Assembly (NCBI GenBank): GCA_023228195.1
Contig: JALOBR010000072.1
Coordinates: 1 to 7,656, forward strand
Length of the DNA stretch: 7,656 nt
Source of the DNA: Candidatus Omnitrophota bacterium
Lineage (GTDB): Bacteria > Omnitrophota > Gorgyraeia > Duberdicusellales > 4484-171
Direction: 5' to 3'
Positions 1 to 6,496 of the stretch are shown here, in pieces. How positions within the stretch are numbered: position 1 is the first letter of the stretch; every line of letters starts with the position of its first letter. A program made the translations under genes and the position numbers. The notes under the pieces are model-generated. The model saw only the letters and a program-made list of their open reading frames with translations. It was not told the DNA's origin and ran no database searches.

Positions 1-1
1 A

Positions 2-367
2 AAACCTTTACGTGAAGTTGTATCAAGCGTTGCCGTTGAATCCGCAACAGAAGACTGGCGTTTTGCTCATGTTACGTATGACGAACTTAAAAATATAGAG
101 ATTGAGATCTCCGTATTGACTCCGTTTGAAAAAGTAAACGACATTGACGAAATTGAAGTGGGAAAACACGGCCTTGTAATCAGTAAAGGTCCCTATTCCG
201 GACTTCTTCTTCCGCAAGTGCCTCTCGAATACAACTGGGACAGGCAAACTTTCCTTGAACATACCTGCCTTAAGGCCGGATTACCAAAAGATACCTACAA
301 GGAAAAAGGGGTTATGCTATATAAATTTAACGCTATCGTGTTTAATGAAAAAGATTATTCCAAGTAA
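2..367 (+). CDS. AMMECR1-domain protein, C-terminal part (5' end outside window)
   Basis: The reading frame is open from base 2 to the TAA at 365-367 and gives 121 residues without a start, so the N-terminal part lies upstream. The visible part matches the second half of the AMMECR1 domain: IEISVL (visible residues 34-39), GKHGLVI (54-60), LLLPQV (68-73), then WDRQTFLEHTCLKAGL (79-94). The family's hallmark LRGCIG motif would lie before the window. In bacteria and archaea AMMECR1 proteins often occur with a Memo-like protein and a radical SAM protein (the AmmeMemoRadiSam set), so those partners may lie upstream. That cannot be seen here. The biochemical function of the family is not settled; it is a cytosolic protein with no membrane segment in the visible part. 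An internal ATG at 116 is in frame but would cut the conserved domain, so it is not the start. The stop lies one base before the rsmE start, which suggests co-transcription. Confidence 0.9.
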   Translation, partial: KPLREVVSSVAVESATEDWRFAHVTYDELKNIEIEISVLTPFEKVNDIDEIEVGKHGLVISKGPYSGLLLPQVPLEYNWDRQTFLEHTCLKAGLPKDTYKEKGVMLYKFNAIVFNEKDYSK

Positions 368-368
368 C

Positions 369-1088
369 ATGTCTAAAGTAAGATTATTTTTTCCTAAATA
401 CGAACTTTGTGATGTTATCACAATTAACGATAAGGATATTTTGCATAAAACCAATGATGTGTTATCCTTAAAGAAAGGACAGCATATTTATCTATTTGAC
501 GGCGAAGGAACGGAGTATCGCTACCAAATAATTGAGATAAGCCGTAAATGCGTTTCTTTAAAAAAAGAGGCCCTAGAACAAACAGGTGACACACCATTAG
601 TAAAAATTACATTAGCCCTGCCGCTTATTAAGGAACAAAAATTAGAATTAATTCTACAAAAAGCAACCGAGCTTGGTATCTGGGCGTATCAACCGTTTAT
701 TTGCGAACGAAGCATACGGGAGCGCCCTTCATCCGGAAAAATGAAAAGATGGACAAAAATCGTGCAGGAAGCAACGAGGCAATCAAACAGATTGTGGATT
801 GCGCAGATAAATGAAGTTATCGATTTTGATACATTGATAAAACAAGATTTTAGCGTAAAACTGGCCGCTTCCATAGATGGACAGAACATAACCGATATCG
901 CAAAGGAGAAATGCCATAAGATTCTGTTAGCAATCGGACCCGAGGGTGATTTCTCACCGCATGAATATGAAAAATTGAAAGATAACGGATTTCTGTTTCT
1001 TAAACTTTCGGAAAATATTCTGCGCGTAGAAACCGCGTCTATTTTTGCATCCGGACTTACTAATTATTTTCTTACGAAACTTACATGA
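369..1088 (+). CDS. rsmE: 16S rRNA (uracil(1498)-N(3))-methyltransferase RsmE
   Basis: A 239-residue SPOUT-class methyltransferase, expected to methylate N3 of U1498 in helix 44 of 16S rRNA using S-adenosylmethionine in the cytosol. The N-terminal PUA-like RNA-binding part begins MSKVRLFFPK. The SPOUT part carries QKATELG (residues 97-103), QEATRQSNR (133-141), the cofactor-binding loop IGPEGDFSP (189-197) and the knot motif ILRVETAS (217-224), where many relatives have LRTETA. Length is normal for the family. The frame is open further upstream to an ATG at 255, but that extension lies wholly over the preceding gene and adds 38 unrelated residues. The ATG at 369 places the family's usual N-terminus correctly and sits one base after the upstream stop. 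No clear Shine-Dalgarno sequence precedes it, so coupling to the upstream gene is likely. Its stop overlaps the mtaB start as ATGA. Confidence 0.95.
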   Translation: MSKVRLFFPKYELCDVITINDKDILHKTNDVLSLKKGQHIYLFDGEGTEYRYQIIEISRKCVSLKKEALEQTGDTPLVKITLALPLIKEQKLELILQKATELGIWAYQPFICERSIRERPSSGKMKRWTKIVQEATRQSNRLWIAQINEVIDFDTLIKQDFSVKLAASIDGQNITDIAKEKCHKILLAIGPEGDFSPHEYEKLKDNGFLFLKLSENILRVETASIFASGLTNYFLTKLT

Positions 1089-2335
1089 AAGTTAAATTTT
1101 ACACCTTAGGCTGCAAAGTTAATCAATATGAAACACGGGCGTTGCAGGAGCAATTCAAATCCTGCGGTTTTACCATAACGGAAAACGCAGCAGATATATA
1201 TATAATAAATTCCTGTTCAGTTACAGCAAAGGCTGATTCAGATTCCAGGCGCTTGGCGCTCAAAGCTAAAAAAGAGAATCCTAAGGCAAAAATTGCGGTG
1301 TGCGGTTGCTGGCCGCAGTTAAACGCTGAAGAAACCAGAAAAACAGGCGCTGATTATGTAGTCGGCCAGGATAAAAAACAATCCTTGGTTGACATAATAA
1401 AAGGGGTTAAGACCGGACCGAAAAACATCTGGTCTTTAAAGATAAACGGTTTTACCAACCAACGCGCATTTATCAAAATTCAGGATGGCTGTAATAATTT
1501 TTGTTCATTTTGCAAAGTACCTTTCTTGCGGGGCCGCTCAATCAGCAGGCCCGGCAATGAGACCATGGAGGAGATAGAGAGATTAGAAACTAGTCATAAG
1601 GAAATTGTTCTTTGCGGCGTTAACCTCGGGGCTTACGGAAAAGACTTATTACCCCAAACCAGTCTCTATGACTTGCTAAAAACCATACTATGCAGAGATT
1701 CGCTCACTCGTCTGCGCTTAAGTTCGCTGGAGCCTTATTCGGTAGACGAAAAAATAATTAGTCTTTTTATGCATCCCAAAATGTGCCAACACATACATCT
1801 TCCTTTCCAAAACGGCGATAACCGCATCTTAAAAGAAATGAACAGAAAAGAAACCGTTGAAATGTATGAAAAGATCGTTGCAGACTTTCGCCAGGTAAAC
1901 CCGGCAATTGCCGTGAGCTGCGATATTATTGTCGGCTTTCCCGGTGAAGATGAAGCCAGTTTTAACAACACAATAAATTTTTTAAGTAAGGTTAAACCAA
2001 TGCGCACGCATATTTTTACTTTTTCTGGCCGCGAAAAAACCCGGTTTTACGGACAGAAAATAAATTCCGGTAAGGTTAAGAAACGCTTCAGGCAACTAAA
2101 GAGCGTTACTGATTCATTCGCTATTGAATATAAAAAAGCGTTTCTGGGAAAACCCCTTAATATGATTGTCGAAGAAAGAAAATCCGGCTATGTTTACGGA
2201 TACAGCGAAAATTACATAAAACTCTGCGTAAAAAGCGAAGCTATGCCGGGTGAAATAATTACCGTGCAAATAAATAAAGTCGATAAAAACATGGCCTTTG
2301 GAATAATTTCCGAAGGAGGAATTAATGCATCTTAA
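1085..2335 (+). CDS. mtaB: MiaB-family tRNA methylthiotransferase, MtaB type (t6A37 to ms2t6A37)
   Basis: A 416-residue radical SAM methylthiotransferase, expected to add a methylthio group to N6-threonylcarbamoyladenosine at position 37 of tRNAs reading ANN codons. The N-terminal UPF0004 domain supplies three cysteines for one 4Fe-4S cluster: C10 in YTLGCKVNQYE, C44 in INSCSVT and C75 in CGCWPQ. The radical SAM cluster motif CNNFCSFC gives C136, C140 and C143, followed by GRSISR. Further conserved blocks are HIHLPFQNGDNRIL (237-250) and DIIVGFPGEDE (280-290). Residues from about 355 on (GKPLNMIVEER onward) form a short TRAM RNA-binding domain. The MtaB subgroup, rather than MiaB or RimO, is suggested by the start MKVKFYTLGCKVNQYET. 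The third-cysteine context CGCWPQ differs slightly from the usual TGCYAQ. The ATG overlaps the rsmE stop by 4 nt and the end overlaps the next gene by 11 nt. Substrate assignment is from family resemblance only. Confidence 0.9.
   Translation: MKVKFYTLGCKVNQYETRALQEQFKSCGFTITENAADIYIINSCSVTAKADSDSRRLALKAKKENPKAKIAVCGCWPQLNAEETRKTGADYVVGQDKKQSLVDIIKGVKTGPKNIWSLKINGFTNQRAFIKIQDGCNNFCSFCKVPFLRGRSISRPGNETMEEIERLETSHKEIVLCGVNLGAYGKDLLPQTSLYDLLKTILCRDSLTRLRLSSLEPYSVDEKIISLFMHPKMCQHIHLPFQNGDNRILKEMNRKETVEMYEKIVADFRQVNPAIAVSCDIIVGFPGEDEASFNNTINFLSKVKPMRTHIFTFSGREKTRFYGQKINSGKVKKRFRQLKSVTDSFAIEYKKAFLGKPLNMIVEERKSGYVYGYSENYIKLCVKSEAMPGEIITVQINKVDKNMAFGIISEGGINAS
2313..2320 (+). promoter_or_regulatory. 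Strong Shine-Dalgarno for the pseudouridine synthase gene
   Basis: AAGGAGGA lies inside the end of mtaB, with the AGGAGG core at 2314-2319, five bases before the ATG at 2325. It supports that start and is the only near-perfect ribosome binding site in the window. Confidence 0.8.
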
Positions 2336-3041
2336 CGTTTATATAAGCAAAAGCGGCTATTGTTCACGAAGAAAAGCCCAGCTTTTAATTAAAGAAGGCA
2401 GGGTAACGGTTAACGGCATGGGGATAAATAAGCCCTTTTACGAAGTAGCTAACAATTCCAAAGTTTGCATAGACGGTAAGCCCATAAACGTAAAAAACAC
2501 TGTTTATTTAATATTCAATAAACCTAAGGGCGTTACGACCACCTGCTGCGATAAATTCGCAGATAAAAAAATTATAGATTTTTTTCCTGAAACTCTTACG
2601 GGAATTTTCCCGGTGGGGCGCCTCGATAAAGATACCTCCGGATTAATCATACTAACCAACGATGGCGACCTCTGTTACCATGTAACTCATCCGAAATTTC
2701 AGATTGAAAAAGAATATAAAATAATTCTTGATAAAATTTTAGCCAAAAAAGATGCGCAAAAAGCAATCAGTGGGGTAAGAGACGCGGAGGATTTACTCAA
2801 AGTTAAGAAAATAACCACAATCAAAGAGGGTCCTTTACAGTCTAGCTATCTTGCGGTTGTAAGCGAGGGCAAAAAACGCCATCTCCGCAGATTGTTTAAT
2901 TCTTTAGGTTACTATGTAATTGACTTAAAAAGAGTAAGGATAGGCGGCCTTGCGCTTGGCGATTTAAAGTCAAGCGAGCACAGGTTTCTTGATAAAGAAA
3001 AGATTTACCATTTACTTTTTGCAAATCCGAAGCTAAAATAA
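2325..3041 (+). CDS. RsuA/RluB/RluE-family rRNA pseudouridine synthase
   Basis: A 238-residue pseudouridine synthase that isomerises a specific uridine in ribosomal RNA. Residues 1-50 form an S4 RNA-binding domain (NVYISKSGYCSRRKAQLLI, then EGRVTVNG at 24-31). The catalytic domain contains FNKPKGV (64-70) and the active-site motif PVGRLDKDTSGLIILTNDG (96-114), with D101 as the catalytic aspartate. EKEYKI (128-133) and the RNA-contacting stretch GKKRHLRRLFNSLGY (182-196) follow, and the domain ends with LKRVRIGGLALGDL (201-214). Length and architecture fit the RsuA/RluB group. I cannot tell from sequence alone whether the target is 16S U516 (RsuA), 23S U2605 (RluB) or U2457 (RluE). RluB is a reasonable first guess for a single copy. 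The start is set by the strong Shine-Dalgarno at 2313-2320 and overlaps mtaB by 11 nt. Confidence 0.92.
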   Translation: MHLNVYISKSGYCSRRKAQLLIKEGRVTVNGMGINKPFYEVANNSKVCIDGKPINVKNTVYLIFNKPKGVTTTCCDKFADKKIIDFFPETLTGIFPVGRLDKDTSGLIILTNDGDLCYHVTHPKFQIEKEYKIILDKILAKKDAQKAISGVRDAEDLLKVKKITTIKEGPLQSSYLAVVSEGKKRHLRRLFNSLGYYVIDLKRVRIGGLALGDLKSSEHRFLDKEKIYHLLFANPKLK

Positions 3042-3082
3042 TTTGTTTGGGTAAATATTTTATTTTTTGGTTAACTAAAACT

Positions 3083-3631
3083 ATGAAAGTAATATTTCTA
3101 GACAGAGATGGTGTTGTTAATGAGTACCCCGGGGATAAAAACTACGTAACAAGCCCGAGGGAATTTAAGTTTCTAGCAGGCAGTATCCAGGGAATTAAAA
3201 TGCTAAAAGAAAAAGGCTTTAAGCTTTTTATTATCTCCAACCAAGCAGGGGTATCTAAAGGCATCTATAGCGAAAAAATTTTAAGTCAAATTACAAAAAA
3301 AATGATAAATGGCCTAAAGAAACATAAAGTTGAAGTTGACGGGGTATATTACTGCAAACACAAGGAAGGGGATAATTGCGCCTGCCGCAAACCGAATACC
3401 GGCTTAATGCACGAAGCATTAAAAAGCCTGGACAAGCCGGTTACAGTTTCTTTCTTTATCGGCGATTCCTTCCGTGACATGAATGCGGCAAAAAAATTTG
3501 GAGCAAAGCCGGTTCTGGTTCTCTCCGGCAAAGAAAGAATCTCAAACCGCGATAGTTGGGATTTCGAACCTGATTATGTTTTCGATAATCTGCTTATAGC
3601 ATCTTATTATATATGTTCACACTATGGATAA
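3083..3631 (+). CDS. HAD-IIIA phosphatase, D,D-heptose 1,7-bisphosphate phosphatase (GmhB)-like
   Basis: A 182-residue HAD-superfamily phosphatase. Motif I is FLDRDGVVNE, with D7 as nucleophile and D9 as acid/base. Motif II is ISNQAG (S52). Motif III is the lysine in CRKP (K103). Motif IV is IGDSFRDM (D128, D132). A zinc-binding loop typical of GmhB relatives is present: C91-x-H93 in YCKHKEGD and C99-x-C101 in CACRKP. GmhB removes the 7-phosphate of D-glycero-D-manno-heptose 1,7-bisphosphate during synthesis of the ADP-heptose used for lipopolysaccharide. Close relatives act on other sugar or histidinol phosphates, so the substrate is uncertain. The frame could begin at a TTG at 3047, but the ATG at 3083 gives the family-typical MKVIFLDRDG start. 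Neither start has a good ribosome binding site. A 41-nt T-rich gap precedes this gene, the largest in the window. Its end overlaps the glycosyltransferase by 8 nt. Confidence 0.85.
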   Translation: MKVIFLDRDGVVNEYPGDKNYVTSPREFKFLAGSIQGIKMLKEKGFKLFIISNQAGVSKGIYSEKILSQITKKMINGLKKHKVEVDGVYYCKHKEGDNCACRKPNTGLMHEALKSLDKPVTVSFFIGDSFRDMNAAKKFGAKPVLVLSGKERISNRDSWDFEPDYVFDNLLIASYYICSHYG

Positions 3632-4682
3632 AATTTTGCTTGTACATGCAAGTTTCGGTGAGGGCCACAAAAGATGCGCCTACGCTCTCAGGGATTATCT
3701 TAATGCGCCCTGCGTAGATCTTTTGGATTTTTCTTATCCTTTCATAAAAAAATTCTATATTTTTCTTTATTTAACCGGAACTGAACGCCTGCCTTATATT
3801 TGGAATTTTTTATACTCTTCTACTACGAAAAGTGCGCACTTACGTTTTCTTGTAAATAAAATACAGGAATTTTTGTTTTTTCATTTTTTTGAATATTTGC
3901 GCAGAACCCATCCAAAAGTGATAATCACTACACATTTTTTTCCTATAAGTTTTATCAATAAATTAAAAAAAGAACTGAATATAAAAGTAATAACAATAGT
4001 AACGGATATACGGGCGCATCCGCTTTGGGCTGACGCTTGCGTTGATAGGTATTTTGTGGCGCATGAAGATACCAAGAAGGATTTAATCAAGCTAAACGTA
4101 GAACCGTCTAAAATTATAAGCGGATATGTTTCGCTGCGGCATGGTTTTTTAAATATGCCTCAGCAAACAAGCATAAAGGAAAAATTTTCGCTGGATGAAA
4201 AACCGGCTATACTTTTTATGTCTTCACTTAGAGGAAACTTCCCTTATATGGATGAGATAATTTTCGAAATTAAAGACAAATTCAATATTTTTTTTATTTA
4301 CGGAAAAAATTTAAAACTTAAAGCGCGACTCGAAAGCCTTAAACTTCCAAACCTTAAGTTCTTCCCTTCCTATGAAGAAATTTGGGAACTTTTCAGCGTA
4401 AGTTCAATTATAGTTACGAAGCCGGGCGGACTTACAATTTTTGAAGGAATGTATACGAAGAAACTGTTTATCTTTATGCGTTATATTCCCGGGCAGGAAA
4501 AAGAGAATATGGATTTTTTGGAAAAATACGGTATAGGAAGATTCGCTGAAAGCAAATCCGAATTCTTAAAAACGCTGAATTATTTTAACGAAAAGAAAAA
4601 AGAACTTACCGATAACTACCCGATTAATCTTTCGAGTATACGACTGATCATAAACGAAACTATAAATTCGCTTATTTCTTAG
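3624..4682 (+). CDS. MGDG-synthase/MurG-like glycosyltransferase (GT28-type, GT-B fold)
   Basis: A 352-residue inverting GT-B glycosyltransferase resembling monogalactosyl-diacylglycerol synthases and processive diacylglycerol glucosyltransferases. The N-terminal domain opens with ILLVHASFGEGHKRCAYAL (residues 4-22), where the glycine-rich turn and H15 match the family's GxGH motif. HPKVIITTHFFP (96-107) and the block VTDIRAHPLW (126-135) with DRYFVA (141-146) follow and are characteristic of the group. The C-terminal nucleotide-sugar-binding domain has IVTKPGGLTIFE (263-274) and PGQEKENMDFL (289-299). No true transmembrane helix is obvious, but residues 34-94 are unusually rich in Phe, Tyr and Leu (for example FLFFHFFEYLRR), consistent with monotopic membrane association. 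The donor is probably a UDP-sugar and the acceptor a lipid, but neither can be fixed from sequence. The start overlaps the HAD phosphatase stop by 8 nt, which suggests coupling. The gene ends 11 nt before the PriA homologue. Confidence 0.85.
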   Translation: MDKILLVHASFGEGHKRCAYALRDYLNAPCVDLLDFSYPFIKKFYIFLYLTGTERLPYIWNFLYSSTTKSAHLRFLVNKIQEFLFFHFFEYLRRTHPKVIITTHFFPISFINKLKKELNIKVITIVTDIRAHPLWADACVDRYFVAHEDTKKDLIKLNVEPSKIISGYVSLRHGFLNMPQQTSIKEKFSLDEKPAILFMSSLRGNFPYMDEIIFEIKDKFNIFFIYGKNLKLKARLESLKLPNLKFFPSYEEIWELFSVSSIIVTKPGGLTIFEGMYTKKLFIFMRYIPGQEKENMDFLEKYGIGRFAESKSEFLKTLNYFNEKKKELTDNYPINLSSIRLIINETINSLIS

Positions 4683-4684
4683 GA
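4681..4684 (+). promoter_or_regulatory. Weak ribosome binding site of the PriA homologue
   Basis: AGGA overlaps the stop codon of the upstream glycosyltransferase gene and lies nine bases before the ATG at 4694. A nearer ATG at 4686 is out of frame and stops after three codons, so 4694 is the better start. Confidence 0.5.
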
Positions 4685-4693
4685 TATGAAACG

Positions 4694-6481
4694 ATGAAGA
4701 AACCTCGAATTGCAAAAGTAATACTGCCTATTGCTCTGGAAAGAGAATTTGATTATTTCCTGCCTGATTCGCTTAACGTAAAAACAGGTTCACGCCTGCT
4801 TGTTGATTTCAGGGGCGTTAAAACTGTCGCAGTGCTTAGTGAGATAGCGCATAATTCCACAATAGAAAAAATAAAGCCCGTCATAGAAACCCTGGACACA
4901 ACGCCTGCCTTGCCGCAGGATGCCATAAAGTTTGCAAAACAACTAAGCGAATACTACCCTTATCCGCTTGGTGAATTTTTATTTATGATGCTGCCTGGTT
5001 ACCTAAAAAAACCAAAAGCAACCGATTTGCCATCCTTTGAAAAAGAAACAAACGGGCATACCCCTCAAAACCTCTTCGTGAAAGCATCTACGTTCGAAAA
5101 ACGCTACGAGGTGTGGAAAAAGTTTATCCAGAATAAACTTAAACTGGGTTCGGTTTTGATAATACTTCCCCAAATTTCTTATCTAAATGAGGCGAAAAAG
5201 ATAATTGAAAAAGATTTCCCTGACTTAAAAATAATGCATGGCTATCAAACCGAAAAAGAATTATTTCAAGGCTGGCTTTCCACAAGGAAAAAATCGCTTA
5301 TTTTAGGCAGCCGAATGACTCTTTTTTACTATCCTTATGATCTTGAATTGGTTGTTATAGAAGAAGAAAATAGCCCTTATTATTTTCAGGAAGAAAAACC
5401 TTTTTATCATCTTTCTGATGTCGTATCCATACTTTCAAAGATAAAAAAAATGGACACAATTTTTGGCGCAAGCTATCCAAGCATCGGCGCATATAATTTA
5501 ATAAATCAAAAAAAGCTTAAATTAGAAGAAATTAAAGAGCCTTCCAAAGAGATCAGCATAGTAAATATCGGAGAATATAAGCGCCAATTGATAAGCCCGC
5601 TTCTTGTAGAATTACTGAATAAAAGCTTAACGCTTGGTCAACGCAATGTAATTTTGTGGAACAAAACAGGATTCGGTTCTTATCTTGCGTGTTCTTCGTG
5701 CGGATATATATTTAAATGTGAAAGTTGTTCCACTTTCCTTAAGCAATCGTTTGTAAAAAATAAGGGCATATGCCCTTCGTGCGGAGGAGAACATGACTTA
5801 TCAAAAATATGTAACTTATGTAACAGCGGCTATATTCGCAGCTTTGGCATAGGCATAGAACGGATAGAATCCGGCTTAAAAAAGATATTTCCAGACATAA
5901 AAATCAATGATTGGGAGACTAAAACCCCGGATACTCAAATTGTTCTTGCTACATCAAAAATTTTAAGCAGCACATATGGCAGCGAAAAATTTGATAACGG
6001 ATTTTTCCTGGATGCAGATTACCAGATGTCGCGGCTTGATTATGAAGCCACATTCAATACCTATACATACTTAAAAAAACTTACCTGTTTATTTATGGAA
6101 AACATCTATGTGTTTACACGCAACAAAAACCATTATCTATTTAAAACCATAAATGAACCCTGGAAACACTTCTACGACAAAGAGCTTCTATCGAGAAAAG
6201 AATTAAAGCTTCCGCCTTTCGGAGCGCTTGTGCAGATTACATTAAGAGCGCATTCCGCAGAAAAAGTATTCGAACGTTCAAACCGCCTCTTTAAGGAGTT
6301 AACCAACAAAGGCTTTGACGTATACGGGCCGCTCAAGGAACAACCTTTTAAACTCCGGGGTAAATTCCGTTATTATATTATAATGAAATCCAAGGATGGA
6401 TATCAATTACGTAAGGAAATAAAGCAAATCGCTAAAGATACGCGCAGCTCTGGTATACAAATGGCAATTGTGATACATTAA
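4694..6481 (+). CDS. priA: PriA-family primosomal protein N', helicase motifs lost
   Basis: A 595-residue homologue of PriA, which normally recognises stalled forks and reloads the replicative helicase. The N-terminal 3'-DNA-binding domain is well kept (AKVILPIALEREFDYFLP, residues 7-24; TGSRLLVDFRG, 31-41; SEYYPYPLGEFL, 85-96). The usual winged-helix region is cut to a linker of about 25 residues (104-128). The helicase core is degenerate. The Walker A position reads KASTFEKRYEV instead of GVTGSGKTEV, DEEH is EEEN (223-226), GSATPS is GASYPS (258-263), and the QVAGRAGR motif VI is missing after residue 460. In contrast all eight zinc ligands remain (C333, C336, C342, C345, C360, C363, C373, C376), as do the QEE after the Walker B region (232-234) and the C-terminal domain entered by ELKLPPFGALVQI (503-515). 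Total length is well below the roughly 730 residues of E. coli PriA. The frame is intact, so a structural, ATP-independent role is likelier than decay. Confidence 0.9.
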   Translation: MKKPRIAKVILPIALEREFDYFLPDSLNVKTGSRLLVDFRGVKTVAVLSEIAHNSTIEKIKPVIETLDTTPALPQDAIKFAKQLSEYYPYPLGEFLFMMLPGYLKKPKATDLPSFEKETNGHTPQNLFVKASTFEKRYEVWKKFIQNKLKLGSVLIILPQISYLNEAKKIIEKDFPDLKIMHGYQTEKELFQGWLSTRKKSLILGSRMTLFYYPYDLELVVIEEENSPYYFQEEKPFYHLSDVVSILSKIKKMDTIFGASYPSIGAYNLINQKKLKLEEIKEPSKEISIVNIGEYKRQLISPLLVELLNKSLTLGQRNVILWNKTGFGSYLACSSCGYIFKCESCSTFLKQSFVKNKGICPSCGGEHDLSKICNLCNSGYIRSFGIGIERIESGLKKIFPDIKINDWETKTPDTQIVLATSKILSSTYGSEKFDNGFFLDADYQMSRLDYEATFNTYTYLKKLTCLFMENIYVFTRNKNHYLFKTINEPWKHFYDKELLSRKELKLPPFGALVQITLRAHSAEKVFERSNRLFKELTNKGFDVYGPLKEQPFKLRGKFRYYIIMKSKDGYQLRKEIKQIAKDTRSSGIQMAIVIH

Positions 6482-6496
6482 CGGATAATTTTATAT

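Noticed and set aside
255..368. Upstream in-frame extension of rsmE from an ATG at 255
   Set aside because: It lies entirely over the conserved end of the AMMECR1 gene, adds residues without similarity to RsmE, and the ATG at 369 gives the normal family N-terminus.
1735..2007. Antisense open frame of about 90 codons within mtaB, and similar antisense frames in rsmE, the glycosyltransferase and fmt
   Set aside because: Each lies fully opposite a well-conserved gene, has no recognisable domain and no ribosome binding site; these are chance open frames.
3047..3082. TTG start extending the HAD phosphatase by 12 residues
   Set aside because: No ribosome binding site precedes it, the added residues are not part of the HAD fold, and the ATG at 3083 places motif I at the usual distance from the N-terminus.
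3042..3082. Possible promoter or terminator in the 41-nt gap
   Set aside because: The gap is T-rich with no GC-rich hairpin followed by a T run and no convincing -35/-10 pair; too short and featureless to annotate.
3295..3302. A-run followed by TGA as a possible programmed frameshift in the HAD gene
   Set aside because: The zero frame continues through all HAD motifs without need of a shift, and no stimulatory structure is apparent.
3871..3890. Runs of T (six and seven bases) in the glycosyltransferase gene as a possible phase-variation or slippage site
   Set aside because: The tracts are short, encode Phe-rich sequence in a conserved frame, and match the general T-richness of this region; no alternative frame of interest opens.
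4694..6481. PriA homologue as a pseudogene or sequencing artefact
   Set aside because: The frame runs 595 codons without stops or shifts, conserved zinc cysteines and terminal domains are intact, and motif losses are substitutions and clean deletions rather than frame damage.
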